Part shown: positions 1 to 10,116 of the stretch, piece by piece
Layout: every line of letters starts with the position of its first letter
Numbering within the stretch: the stretch's first letter is position 1
Assembly: GCF_910594005.1 (NCBI RefSeq)
Contig: NC_057832.1
Location: 105,969,152 to 106,033,151 of the forward strand
DNA length: 64,000 bases
Direction of reading: 5' to 3'
Source of the DNA: Cervus elaphus
Lineage: Eukaryota; Chordata; Mammalia; Artiodactyla; Cervidae
The notes under the pieces: generated by a model
What the model was told of the DNA's origin: nothing
What the model saw: the letters and a program-made list of their open reading frames with translations, nothing else
Database searches by the model: none
Made by a program: the position numbers and the translations under genes

Positions 1-60
1 TATAATAATAAATAAATGAAAACATCTCAGTATTTGAAGGCTGTTTTTGTGGCCTTCCAG

Positions 61-409
61 TCTGGTGCTGGAGAAGACTCTTAAGAATCCCTTGGACTGC
101 AGGGAGATTAAATCAGTCATTCGTAAAGGAAATCAACCCTTAACATTCATTGGAAGGACTGATACTGAAGCTCTGATACTTAGAGCATGTGATGCAGTGA
201 GCCAGGTCATTGGAAAACACCCTGATGCTAGGAAAGATTGAGGGCAGGAGAAGAGGGTGGCAGAGGATGAGATGGTTAGATAGCATCACTGACTCAATGG
301 ACATGAGTTTGAGCAAACTCCAGGCGATAGTGAAGGACAGGGAAGCCTGGTGTGCTGCAGTCCATGGGGTCCCAAAGAGTTGGACATAACTGAGCAACTG
401 AACAATGGC
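61..409 (+). mobile_element. BovB (RTE) LINE 3' end, 5'-truncated
   Basis: The sequence reads in sense from the 'ggagaagactctt' block to the BovB tail at about 400. The same blocks recur in the other BovB copies of this window. It carries only the last ~350 bases and has no coding capacity. Positions 160-225 are scrambled relative to the other copies, a sign of age. No clear target-site duplication was seen. Confidence 0.85.
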
Positions 410-1499
410 AACATTTTGTTGTGTGGAGGCTTACAGGAGCTGCAGCCACCTCATAGGATTAGGAGGTTATAATGCCTCATGGAAGTATGTAAAGCACTAT
501 GCAAATATTTATGATGATACTGTGAGGGAGAAATTAAATGTGTGGGTGTAGGTTTTGGGGCAGGAGGAAGTGCAGAGGCAAAGGAAGAGTAAAGGTTTGT
601 TTGCTGTGATTCTGTTTGGCAAAACCTGTTCTGAATGAAAATGCCCTCAGAAAACCTGGAGCAAACCCTCATCAGCCTGAAGGCTCTGAGTGTAGCCTTG
701 TGTGTATCAAGAAGAAGTATAAGTTTTTGATCCCTTTCTCAGGTGGGCAATGGGATTTAGAGGTATGTCAGCATCTACAAATTCGCTTCTAAGATGGTAG
801 AAAGAAGATTTGACGCCAATAGAAAGCATAAAGCGGGATTTCATTTAAAAGTTACCCAGGAACATGGAACACAGTATGGAACATCAGGCTGGCACTGTTG
901 CATGGGACAGGGCATGCACCCTGGGCTGGCCTTGCACTCAGCCATGCTGCAAGCTCTGAAAAGGCTGCCCTGGAGACTCAGTTGCTGAGGGTGCTGAGCC
1001 ATGACTTAATGATCTTGGGAGCACTGGCCCCATCTGATGCCTCAGTGACTCGACTGATGGCTGCAATCCTAACAGCTGAGTCTTACATCATCGGAGATGA
1101 ATGGGTTTGTTTGCACACAAAGCCGTTACAAAATCCATGGGGGTAATGTTGTTGGTAGTCATAGAGCCTAAAATAATGAGAGGAACATCTACCAAAAGTC
1201 TGATTCCATGTTTCTATTGCATAGAAAGGACTATAAATTTCGCATGTTGATCATGTCATATTATGGTGTCCAAACACTTGGCATTTGGATTACTAAGGGC
1301 CCTTTGCTTCACCCTTAATGATTTTGAGATAGTATTTAAATAATTTACTGATGTTTTGTCAAAAGTAATAATTATGGTACCTTTAACAACTTTCCATGGC
1401 ATGTGAATATCAAAGTAGATACCTTGTGAGTACAAGCTAAGGAACACCAAAGATAGCCACCATCCACGAGAAGGCAGGGGAGAAGCACAGAACAAATTC
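410..1499. other. Unique sequence, no gene recognised
   Basis: I see no repeat family and no coding signature here. The open frames are short (about 82 codons at most), overlap on both strands and resemble no known family. Confidence 0.5.
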
Positions 1500-1645
1500 T
1501 CTCACAGTATGCAGAAAAATTCAGGCTTTCCAACACCTTGATCTTGGACCTCAAGCCTCCAGAACTGAGACAATTTCTGTAGTTTAAGCCACTCAGTGTG
1601 TGGCACTTCTTCTGTGGCAGCACTACTTACCAATATAGCAATCAT
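1500..1645 (+). mobile_element. MaLR-type LTR fragment (3' part)
   Basis: The blocks 'caccttgatcttgga', 'cagcctccagaact'-like text and 'tttaagccactcagt' occur in the order typical of the 3' end of mammalian MaLR (ERVL-MaLR) LTRs. The fragment is divergent and has no internal coding part. The family is recognised by eye; the subfamily is not determined. Confidence 0.55.
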
Positions 1646-1978
1646 CAACACATCCATGTTATCTGTGATTGTGCTATAGTCTTGAGAGTTGCAATCTTTC
1701 TTTTTCCTGCTTTCCTCTGGAGGCATCTGGTTATTTCTTTATGGAAGGTATGAGGACGAGAGGAAGGCCTGTGAGAGTAGGGCCGGTGAGGGCTGTTGCA
1801 GACGAGGAGGGCTGAGCTAGCAGAGGATGGTGAGTGGTGTGCTGAAGGCAAGAGGCCAGAGAAGTTAAGTGTGGGTGCTCTTTAAGGCTCCGCACTCGGC
1901 CCCTTTTTTTTTTCATCCTCTGCCTTCCCCCTATCCTCTCATCTTCTCTCACGGCATCAATCACCATTCATTGGTTGA

Positions 1979-2185
1979 AAAAAGTAAAGTCGCTCAGTTG
2001 TGTCAGACTCTTTGTGACCCCATGGACTGTAGCCCACCAGGTTCCTCCGTCCATGGGATTTCCCAGGCAAGAATACTGGAGTGGGTTGCCATCTCCTTCA
2101 CCAGGAGATCTTTCTGACTCAGGGATTGAACCCGGGTCTCCCACACTGTAGGCAGATGCTTTTACCGTCTGAGCTACCAGCGAAC
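1979..2185 (-). mobile_element. Bov-tA SINE with target-site duplication
   Basis: A tRNA-derived ruminant SINE read in reverse: the tail ('aaagtcgctcag') comes first and the tRNA-like head ('gagctaccag') last. An exact 11-base duplication, tcattggttga, lies at 1968-1978 and 2186-2196 and fixes the insertion. It is transcribed, if at all, by RNA polymerase III from its internal promoter and depends on LINE machinery (BovB type) for mobility. Confidence 0.93.
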
Positions 2186-2269
2186 TCATTGGTTGAGGGC
2201 TCCCAAATCCCCAACTCTAGCCCAACCCTCTCTCCAGAGATATTAGTCCCTGTATTCATTTGTTGATTG

Positions 2270-2960
2270 TCCTCCTTACTGGAAGCCTCAGAGACACTTC
2301 AGACTCAGTAAATGCAAAATTAACTTTATTATCTTCAACCCAAACCTACACCTCCAATCGGCAATATTGTTTACAAACATCTCAATGGACTCATATCACA
2401 GGTCACCCAGTCCAGGATCCCAAGTGTCATCCATTACCCCCCATTCCCTTTCTACCATGTCCAAATGATTGCAAATAACTATCACTTCTACTTCCCTCAA
2501 GCTCCTCAAATCCATCCCTTCCTCTACATTTCAGGTCCTACTTTAATTCAGATAGTCATAATTTCACCTAACTTTCTCAGTGAGGTTTTTTTTTTTCCTC
2601 CTGTCAAATCTCTTCCTTTCCTCATGATTGCCAGAGTCATATTTCTAAAATATGCATCAAATTACTTTCTTACGTAAGTCTTCAGTGGCTGCCCCAAACA
2701 TCCAGGGTTATGTTTAAATTCGTTGGTGTGTCACTGCTTCATAATTTGGTTCCTGCCTGTTTTATCATCTACCTCCTTTGACTTTTAATCATAAGGAACT
2801 ATCAACCAGTTAATTTTCTGAAGGTAACATGCTTTTCCATATGGATGTGAAGTTCTACTTGCTTTTTCCTTTTTCAGGAATACAATTTCTTCCTTGATTG
2901 CTATGCGTGTTTTCTGAAGTCCATTTATCCTTTAAGATATCCTAAATATACTGTTTCTTT
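2270..2960 (+). mobile_element. Ancient L2 LINE fragment
   Basis: Divergent text resembles the 3' half of L2 in sense orientation: 'gccagagtcatatttctaaaa' near 2630 is followed by 'cagtggctgcccc' near 2683 and 'ggttcctgcctgt' near 2749. The same succession appears more clearly in the split L2 at 41700-44205. No coding frame survives. Confidence 0.55.
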
Positions 2961-3198
2961 TTTTCTTTTTAACATGCTGGGCATATAAACAGTGAGTCAA
3001 ACAGTCACATTCCAGTTGGGGATATATACATCCAACCAATAATCAATTATAGATTGTTTTATTTTCATAATTATAAGCACTGTGAATGGGAGCATCTAAC
3101 AGGTGGACCATACCTGAAATGATGGAAGTGAGGAAGTTTCTCTGGAGAAGTGTCATTTAAGCCAAGATGTGAAAGATGTGCAGGAATTTTACAGGCAC

Positions 3199-3475
3199 TG
3201 CTGCTGCTGCTGCTAAGTCGCTTCAGTTGTGTCTGACTCTGTGCGATCCCATAGACGGCAGCCCACCAGGCTCCTCCGTCCCTGGGATTCTCCAGGCACA
3301 AACACTGGAGTGGGTTGCCATTTCCTTCTCCAGTGCGTGAAAGTGAAAAGTGAAAGTGAAGTCACTCAGTTGTGTCTGACTCTTAGCGACCCCATGGACT
3401 GCAGCCTACCAGGCTCCTCCGTCCATGGGATTTTCCAGGCAAGAGTACTGGAGTGGGGTGCCATTGCCTTCTCCA
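3199..3475 (-). mobile_element. Bov-A2 dimeric SINE with target-site duplication
   Basis: Two Bov-A units lie head to tail (about 3199-3340 and 3341-3475), joined by a 'gtgaaagtgaaaagtg' linker, which is the Bov-A2 arrangement. An exact 11-base duplication, tttacaggcac, lies at 3188-3198 and 3476-3486. The A-tail side begins with a short (CTG)n microsatellite at about 3199-3213. Confidence 0.93.
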
Positions 3476-3486
3476 TTTACAGGCAC

Positions 3487-5699
3487 AGAGTAAGCTAAAT
3501 GTCCTGTAGACAAAGGCAAGAGCATAGTTGAAGACCCCAAGGAAGGAAGAGATTTCCCTTTCTCAACTTGCATGGCATCCTGAATATATGTTTGTAATTG
3601 AAATCATCACATTGCTGTAATAATTTTCCAACTTGTGAGTCGTTTAAAGGCAGCATCTATGCAAGCTCTGGTCTGGTGTGTCAGCTTTCCATTCAATTAA
3701 ATATAGGCTAAAGGAGAAGAAACTGGGATTTTCTAAGATTAAGTCGGTAGAGATAACTTAGGTTGTTGTGTCTTAAGAATTTTACCAAGTTTTCTCTATC
3801 TAAAGAAGAGCTAACAATTTTAATTGGGAGTTAATATTAATGATCATGATTATAACAACATCATACATTTATGTAGATGTTCAGACTTGATGAAACAGAT
3901 ATTAAAAGTTATGAGTAATGTACGTAATGTGAAGTCCCTCTTCTTCAGAGAGAAAATGAGAGAGAAATAGATTATACCTCACAAAATCTCCAAGGTCATC
4001 ATTTTTCCCCTGTCTTGCTGAAAGGAAAATGACAGACATGATAGATAGATGTCAGAGCTGTGATTTTCTCTTGCTCTATTGGAATTGGAATAGAAAGGCC
4101 AGGTTGGCATTGATAGGTGTGTGCCATGACATGAACTGGCACCGAATTAGAGTCATCATTGCCATGACACGGATGTGTTCTTGCACAATCTTTTCTGCTG
4201 CAGGAACGTTGCTTCTCCTGGGGGCCTCTCTTCTCCCTCTTGATGCCTGCATTGTTACGTGACTCTGTTTCAGCCCTCTCAAGTGGTCCGCTGGCTCCCC
4301 CGTAGACAGAGGTGAGAAGGAGATGTCCCTGTGTGTTGGATGGCTCAGAGGTTCACCTGCTGGGAGGGAGGGGGTCTGGGATAGATGATGGGTTTCCTGC
4401 TGGAAGTTCAGGAAGCCTAAATGACTGATAAGCTCTGTGATGCCCCGGTCATTTCTTCTGCATATTTTGGACAGCACTTATGGCCCCACAGGGCTATTAG
4501 TCACTTCCATCTAGCTGGAGAAAGGGCTCATCCGATCAGTGCTCTCCAAATGGCCTCGGTCTCCACTTCTCCCATCACCATCCCTCAGAATCGGAGGGTT
4601 TTCACAGCCTACATTGTCACAGAGGTTTGAGCCAGCTAGCACATGATTAACCTGATTTTACAGCCAAGTCAAGGAGGAATTCTTGCAGGGTTAATGATAC
4701 GCTTGTCATTTGAGGAAGTCAGAGCAGTTCAAAAATAATTTATAGTATATGGAAGAGGATATGTAAACCACTTTGTTAGAAAAGGAACCATATCGCACAC
4801 TTTTCGGTGATTCTCCTTCTGTGTGACTGTGGAATGGTCGCATGAGAGTGACATTTGTTTTCCTTTTATGCTGTTTACCACGCCTGGTTCCTTTTTCTTG
4901 CCATATATATTTAATTTTGACAGTGAACAGATCACTAAAAATCGAATTATGGCGTCATTTTGATTACAGCCATTCCAATTGCTCATCAACATAACAATAA
5001 AAAATAGAAGTGTTACCAAGACGCTGCTGAGTCGTCGTCTCTGTAAATAGCTCTCTGTGAGTGTGGCGTGTACCACCAGCTAATTATGAAGACTAACTCT
5101 TGTAGATGGGATGCGTGTACCTATTTTTAATGATCTATTAAGCACTGAAAGGAGGAGGCCTGGCTGGAAACATAAGAATCTTAATTTGATATATTTTATC
5201 CCATTTACTCTTTTATCCTTATCGAGCTGCTGGGTGTTTAGTATGCTGCTGCCTTTTTTTTTCTTTTAAAATTTTCTTTAGTCTTTTTTGTTACAGTGGA
5301 GAAGAGATTGGGGAGAACAAAGAAAGCAAGCAATTAAATTTTTCTGAGTCACAGCCAAGACTGTTTAGAACTTAGGGAAATCTTTAGGAAAGATTTTCTA
5401 TCTCCCTTAAACTCCACATACTTTACTTAACATTGCACAGAAAGTGAGTTATTGATCTCTGTGTGGAGTGGGTGGCAGTGTGGAAGGGTTGCATATTCCA
5501 GGGATTTGTTTCAGTCTGCAGAATTGCTCTAAGCAGGAAGAGACCCACGATAAATTGCAACGTCTTCAGCCTCCTCTATTAATCCATTTGTGGTGTCATA
5601 GCAGCAGGCCAGGGGACAAATATTAGCTTTATATCACCTTGCTTAGGAACAGCATCGTGAGTAAGTGCTTGAGTGTTTCCCCGTAAAACTGGCTTTCAA
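3487..5699. other. Unique sequence, no gene recognised
   Basis: This is 2.2 kb without a recognised repeat. The longest open frame (133 codons, minus strand, 4076-4477) shows no family resemblance and no conserved domain. Its start and neighbours give no support for a gene. Confidence 0.5.
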
Positions 5700-6066
5700 A
5701 TTCTGGGGCTGGAGAAGACTGTTGAGAGTTCTTTGAACTGCATGAGATCCAACCAGTCCATCCTAAGGGAAATCAGTCCTGAATATTCATTGGAAGGACT
5801 GATGCTGAAGCTGAAACTTCAATACTTTGACCACCTGATGCAAAGAACTGACTCATTGGAAAAGACCCTGATGCTGGGAAAGATTGAAGGCAGGAGGAGA
5901 AGGGGACAACAGAGGATGAGATGGTTAGATGGCATCACCAACTCAATGGACATGGATTTGAGTGAACTGCGGGAGGTGGTGAAGGACAGGGAAAGCTGAT
6001 GTGCTGCAGTCCATGGGGTCGCAAAGAGTCAGGCATGACTTAGCGAATGAACAGCAACAACAAAAA
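5700..6066 (+). mobile_element. BovB LINE 3' end, 5'-truncated
   Basis: The last ~365 bases of BovB in sense, from the 'ctggagaagactgttgag' block to the tail at 6040-6066. A 108-codon open frame crosses it (5673-5999). It is better read as the degenerate 3' end of the element than as a gene, because the same text appears in every BovB tail of the window. Confidence 0.88.
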
Positions 6067-6825
6067 CTTTGAAAATTTATCTTCAAAAATCTAATGTCTA
6101 AATAATGCTATGGAATCATTCCCAACGTATAGAGCTGAACCTTCCAGAACAGAGAACAGTATTTCCTCTGATTAGTATTTTTTTTTAATATCAAGAAATT
6201 GTTTCAATATCAGGATATGATTTGGACTCAGCAAAGCCTATTTGGGAGGTGTAGGTGTAGGATACATTGTGGTTAAATTCAATATGAGTTGAGTCAATAT
6301 GAAATTTTATCAAATAGTCAATTGGTCAATCTGTTTGAATGAATCCACACACTAGAGTCTAAAAAAGAATGAATCAGAAGCAAGCCCAGGTCTGAGGCTT
6401 TAATGGTTTGGAGAGCTTTCTTAAAGAAAAAGAAATGCAACTTTAAAGTAGGTACAAATACAAAGATTTGTTTAGAATGAGAAATCACAAGTTACGCATT
6501 TTAGAATGCATCACAAAATCCCAAATCATCACAAAATCCTGAAAAAAGAACACTATTTTTATTACTTACCTTCCTGATTCACTTTTGTAATTGCTACATT
6601 TTGGGGTTGCATTCTCTTTGCCTGTTCAAATGACAGTAAATTTTTAAATGTCATCTTCTGTAGAGAGTAGAAAGATAATAGCTTTTCCCTTAGCATGACT
6701 GATAACAAAACTGATTTGTATTACTAGTAGTTTAGAAACATTTATTTCAGTTTAAACCCTTTATTGATGATGTTATGAAAATATTTGGGATTTCTCTCAG
6801 ATTAAGGAAAACCTCTTTAAACTAT
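6067..6825. other. Unique AT-rich sequence
   Basis: No repeat family, RNA gene or coding region is recognised in this stretch. Confidence 0.5.
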
Positions 6826-7033
6826 GTTTTGCTCAGTCATGTCCAGCTCTTTGTGGCGCCATGGACTGTAGCCTGCCAGGCTCCTCTGTCCATTGGACTT
6901 TCCAGGCAACAGTACTGGAGCAAGTTGCCACTCCCTACTCCAGGGTATCTTCCCGACCCAGGGATCGAACCCAAGTCTGTGCCTCCTCCCTTGGCAGGAG
7001 GGTTCTTTACCGTTAGCACCACCCGGGGAGCCC
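6826..7033 (-). mobile_element. Bov-tA SINE
   Basis: Reverse-oriented copy, tail 'gctcagtcatgtcc' at the left and tRNA-like head 'ccggggagccc' at the right. No convincing target-site duplication remains, which suggests an older insertion. Confidence 0.88.
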
Positions 7034-8087
7034 TTTTGTGTCTGAACTTTATGAATTCAGACATTTGAAGTTTTTTTATGCAGAAGGTTTCTAATCTGGA
7101 ATATCATTTGATCTGACAACATTCATTAAGCAATGCAGGTTGTGCTTTTGTGTTCTACAACATTCATCTCTCTGTAGCTTTTTTTTAATCTGTTTTGAGA
7201 CTATCCTGGTATAATTCTTTTCCTCATGTTAATGATATTGATCTACAAATTGTAGTTTCCATGATGATATAATTAGAATTTTGGTGATATTGAAACTTCA
7301 GTCACTATTTGCTTTTGGTTTATATTTGACTTCTTTTTTAAAATCACTCTTGCATTTTGGTATTATCCGTAATTCTGGAAAAAAAAAAGAATCTGAAATT
7401 AAAGTACAAACAAGAGTAGCTTAATGTATTTTAAATTGCTTCTGTATTGTACTGAGCTAAAAGTATTGTAGTTAAATGAATCTTATATCACATACCTTAC
7501 TTATTAGTGAATATTTGCACTGGTTTCTTCATTCTTGCACTGTGTTAGTGACAGTATTTGTGCTGTTTCATCTAGAACCACTAGAGTTTATCAGGACAAT
7601 ACTTGAGAGATATTCTGAGATATAATCTAGTATCTTGGAATACATAAAACATGTAACAGTTGCAGGTTTGCACCCTACAAACACAGACATTCTGGTAAAT
7701 CCCATTAAAGAATTCTCATCAAAAAAGGGAAAAATATATGGTGCATTTATATTTGTATCTGTTGCATAACTAAGTATACCTTTGATAGGAGAAGACTTTA
7801 GTTTTGATCATGCATTAATAAGAATGGAATCTTTTGTATAAAATATTATAAAAATTAGACTTTGATTTCCTACATTTCAAGCCTTATTTCCCTTTCACAA
7901 CCCATCAGTTCTGGTGCTGGGTCAACCATGGGACACGCTAACGTCACGGCTTAACTTCTCAGCATGAATTTCAGATCATGATGCTGGGCAGGTTGGTACA
8001 GTGGACTGTGAGAGTATTTTTGGAGGTTGTTTCCACATGGGGATGATCAACGGAAATAACTCGAAGTGATATAAATAAATCCTATTA
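7034..8087. other. Unique AT-rich sequence
   Basis: No gene or repeat family is recognised. A short A-run lies at 7379-7388. Confidence 0.45.
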
Positions 8088-8206
8088 AACTCAACTCCAT
8101 GTGTCCCTAACTCAACTTCTTAGCCCAAACCCGAGTGATTCACAATTACACCAAAACTGAACTCAATGTGTTCCTAATTTAACTTGTTAGCCAAAACCCA
8201 AAGTGA

Positions 8207-8246
<40 letters not shown>

Positions 8247-8474
8247 CTATCAGTCATGTCCAACTCTTTGTGACCCTGTGGACAGTGTTTGTACTTTGTT
8301 CATGGACTTCTCCAGTGAAGAATACTGAAGTGGGTAGTCATTCCCTTCTCCAGTGGATTTACCTTACCCAGGGTTTGAACCCGGGTCTCTTGCTTCTCCT
8401 GCGTTGCAGGCAGATTCTTGACTGCTGAGCCACTAGGGAAGCCCAAAGTGATTCATAGTTACATCAAAATCACC
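8088..8474 (+). repeat. Direct duplication (~72 bp unit) split by a SINE
   Basis: Unit 1 (8088-8159) and unit 2 (8160-8208 continued at 8454-8474) share 'aactcaa', 'aacttcttagcc'/'aacttgttagcc', 'gtgatt' and 'agttacatcaaaa'-like blocks in the same order. The units are diverged. Unit 2 is interrupted by the SINE at 8209-8441. Confidence 0.7.
8209..8441 (-). mobile_element. Bov-tA SINE with (TG)n tail and target-site duplication
   Basis: Reverse-oriented Bov-tA. Its tail side carries a (TG)n microsatellite at 8209-8244 and the head ends at 'gccactagggaag'. An exact 12-base duplication, cccaaagtgatt, lies at 8197-8208 and 8442-8453. The dinucleotide tract probably grew from the SINE tail. Confidence 0.93.
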
Positions 8475-9238
8475 TGATATAGGAGAAAATATAACAGATG
8501 GGAAATCAGAGTGGAAAGAGACTGTCATCTAAACCATTGCAATTTAAATATCTCTTGTTTGCAAAATTTTGAAAATAATGTGATCATATGTGGCTAGGTC
8601 TTCTCTCAGGGGCCTCTAAGTTGCAAGCTCCATTAGTCTCACAAGAAACCTTATTTGGGGGAGATCTGTCTCTGTCTCTGGCTGTTGCTCTCTATGTCTG
8701 TTTCCTTTTATCCCTCTTAAAGTTCTCTGTATAGGCCAGAGTGTGATTTCATCCCTTCAGTTCGAGAGACAACACTGGCCTGTTTCAGGAAAGGAAGGCC
8801 ATGGAACAGTTGTCTATGTTTGGCACAAACCTAAGACTCCTCATGTTTTCGAGGGGCAGCAATTTCCCATATGCTAAGTGCCTCTTAGTTGTGTTCATCA
8901 GTTCTTCCTAGCATTTTCTGTAGGAAGCAAGGCCCAATACTACCACAATGGAGAAGCAGTGAAGCACAGTCAGGCTAAATAGATTGCCCAAGTTTATATG
9001 GTGCTTTAATGGAAATGCTCTAAGTAGCTTTTTTTTTTTTTTTTAATGTGGGGCTTCCCAGAGCCTTTGAGATGCTAATGTGAACACAAAAGTTGCTTTA
9101 AGAAAGAAGAGGGTAGGCAACATTTCCTACATTTGTTTCATTGAGAATCTTTTTTTAAAAAAAAATCATCTGCAAGGTCTCCTGTAGAACTAACCTTGTG
9201 GAGAAACACAGTACTTATATTTCCATTTTCCATTAGGT
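8475..9238. other. Unique sequence with a poly(T) run
   Basis: No gene or repeat family is recognised. A T-run at about 9030-9045 has no flanking duplication that I can see. Confidence 0.45.
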
Positions 9239-9250
9239 ACCTACCCTCAG

Positions 9251-9458
9251 GGGCTTGGCTTCCTGGTGGCTCAGACGGTAAAGAATCCACCTGCAGTGCA
9301 GGGGACCTGGATTTGATCCCTGGTTGGGAAGATCCCCTGGAGAAGGGAATGGCAACCCACTCCAGTATTCTTGCTTGGAGAATTCCATGAACAGAGGAGC
9401 CTGGTGGCCTACAGTTCATGGGGTCACAAAGAGTTGGACACAACTGAGTGGCTAACAC
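9251..9458 (+). mobile_element. Bov-tA SINE
   Basis: Sense copy with tRNA-like head ('cttcctggtggctcag'), B-box-like 'ttgatccctgg', body and tail. Imperfect flanks 'acctaccctcag' (9239-9250) and 'acctatcctctag' (from 9459) look like a diverged target-site duplication. Confidence 0.9.
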
Positions 9459-9717
9459 ACCTATCCTCTAGGTAAGGAATTAAGACAGGTATTCCTGCTT
9501 GAACCACCCAAGAGTGCACATAAAATAAGCACTTACTGTTCAATGACTATATAGTTTCCATTAAATATCATTTAAATATCAATTAAGTAGCCTGTCAACA
9601 GATTAAAATTTCAGAATGTTATATTTGGGAGAAAACTCACAGGTCATATACTCAGACTCTTTTATTTCATAGATACCCAAGTGGAGTTGTAGCCTTCACT
9701 CATTCATTCATTTATTT

Positions 9718-9730
9718 AACGCTATTTCTT
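9718..9730. repeat. L1 target-site duplication, left copy
   Basis: The 13 bases aacgctatttctt recur exactly at 17296-17308. The preceding plus-strand text gives 'tattt/aac', close to the TTTT/AA nick preferred by L1 endonuclease. This fits target-primed reverse transcription of a minus-strand element. Confidence 0.95.
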
Positions 9731-9789
9731 TTTTTTTTTTTTTTCTTCTGGAATCTTTCCTCATTTTTTTTTTTTTAAATTTTTTTATT
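9729..9789 (-). terminator. L1 polyadenylation signal and two-part A tail
   Basis: On the minus strand an AATAAA (9789-9784) ends the 3' UTR. An A-rich tract (9786-9764), a 19-base non-A segment (9763-9745) and a second A-run of 16 (9744-9729) follow before the target-site duplication. The interrupted tail is what a very short 3' transduction or a tail interruption would leave. Confidence 0.85.
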
Positions 9790-10116
9790 AGTTGGAGGCT
9801 GATTACTTCACAACATTTCAGTGGGTTTTGTCATACATTGATATGAATCAGCCATAGATTTACACTTATTCCCCATCCCGATCCCCCCTCCCATCTCCCT
9901 CTCCACCCGATTCCTCTGGGTCTTCCCAGTGCACCAGGCCCAAGCACTTGTCTCATGCATCCCACCTGGGCTGGTGATCTGTTTCACCATAGATAGTATA
10001 CATGCTGTTCTTTTGAAACATCCCACCCTCACCTTCTCCCACAGAGTTCAAAAGTCTGTTCTGTATTTCTGTGTCTCTTTTTCTGTTTTGCATATAGGGT
10101 TATTGTTACCATCTTT
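9777..10116 (-). other. L1 3' UTR with G-run (G-quadruplex-type) block
   Basis: This untranslated stretch follows the ORF2 stop. On the sense strand, positions 9908-9871 carry several runs of three or more G within 38 bases. G-run blocks of this kind are an established feature of mammalian L1 3' ends. The same block recurs in the L1 copies at 34511-34548 (+), 34983-34946 (-) and 57297-57334 (+). Confidence 0.85.

Noticed and set aside
2000..2130. Block recurring every few kb that could suggest a CRISPR-like or regulatory array
   Set aside because: The recurrence is due to dispersed Bov SINE and BovB copies with variable spacing and both orientations.
4076..4477. 133-codon minus-strand frame in unique sequence
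   Set aside because: No domain, family resemblance, promoter or splice context. Its length is compatible with chance.
9251..9330. tRNA-like head with A-box and B-box
   Set aside because: It is the 5' part of a Bov-tA SINE, not a tRNA gene. The same applies to the other Bov-tA heads.
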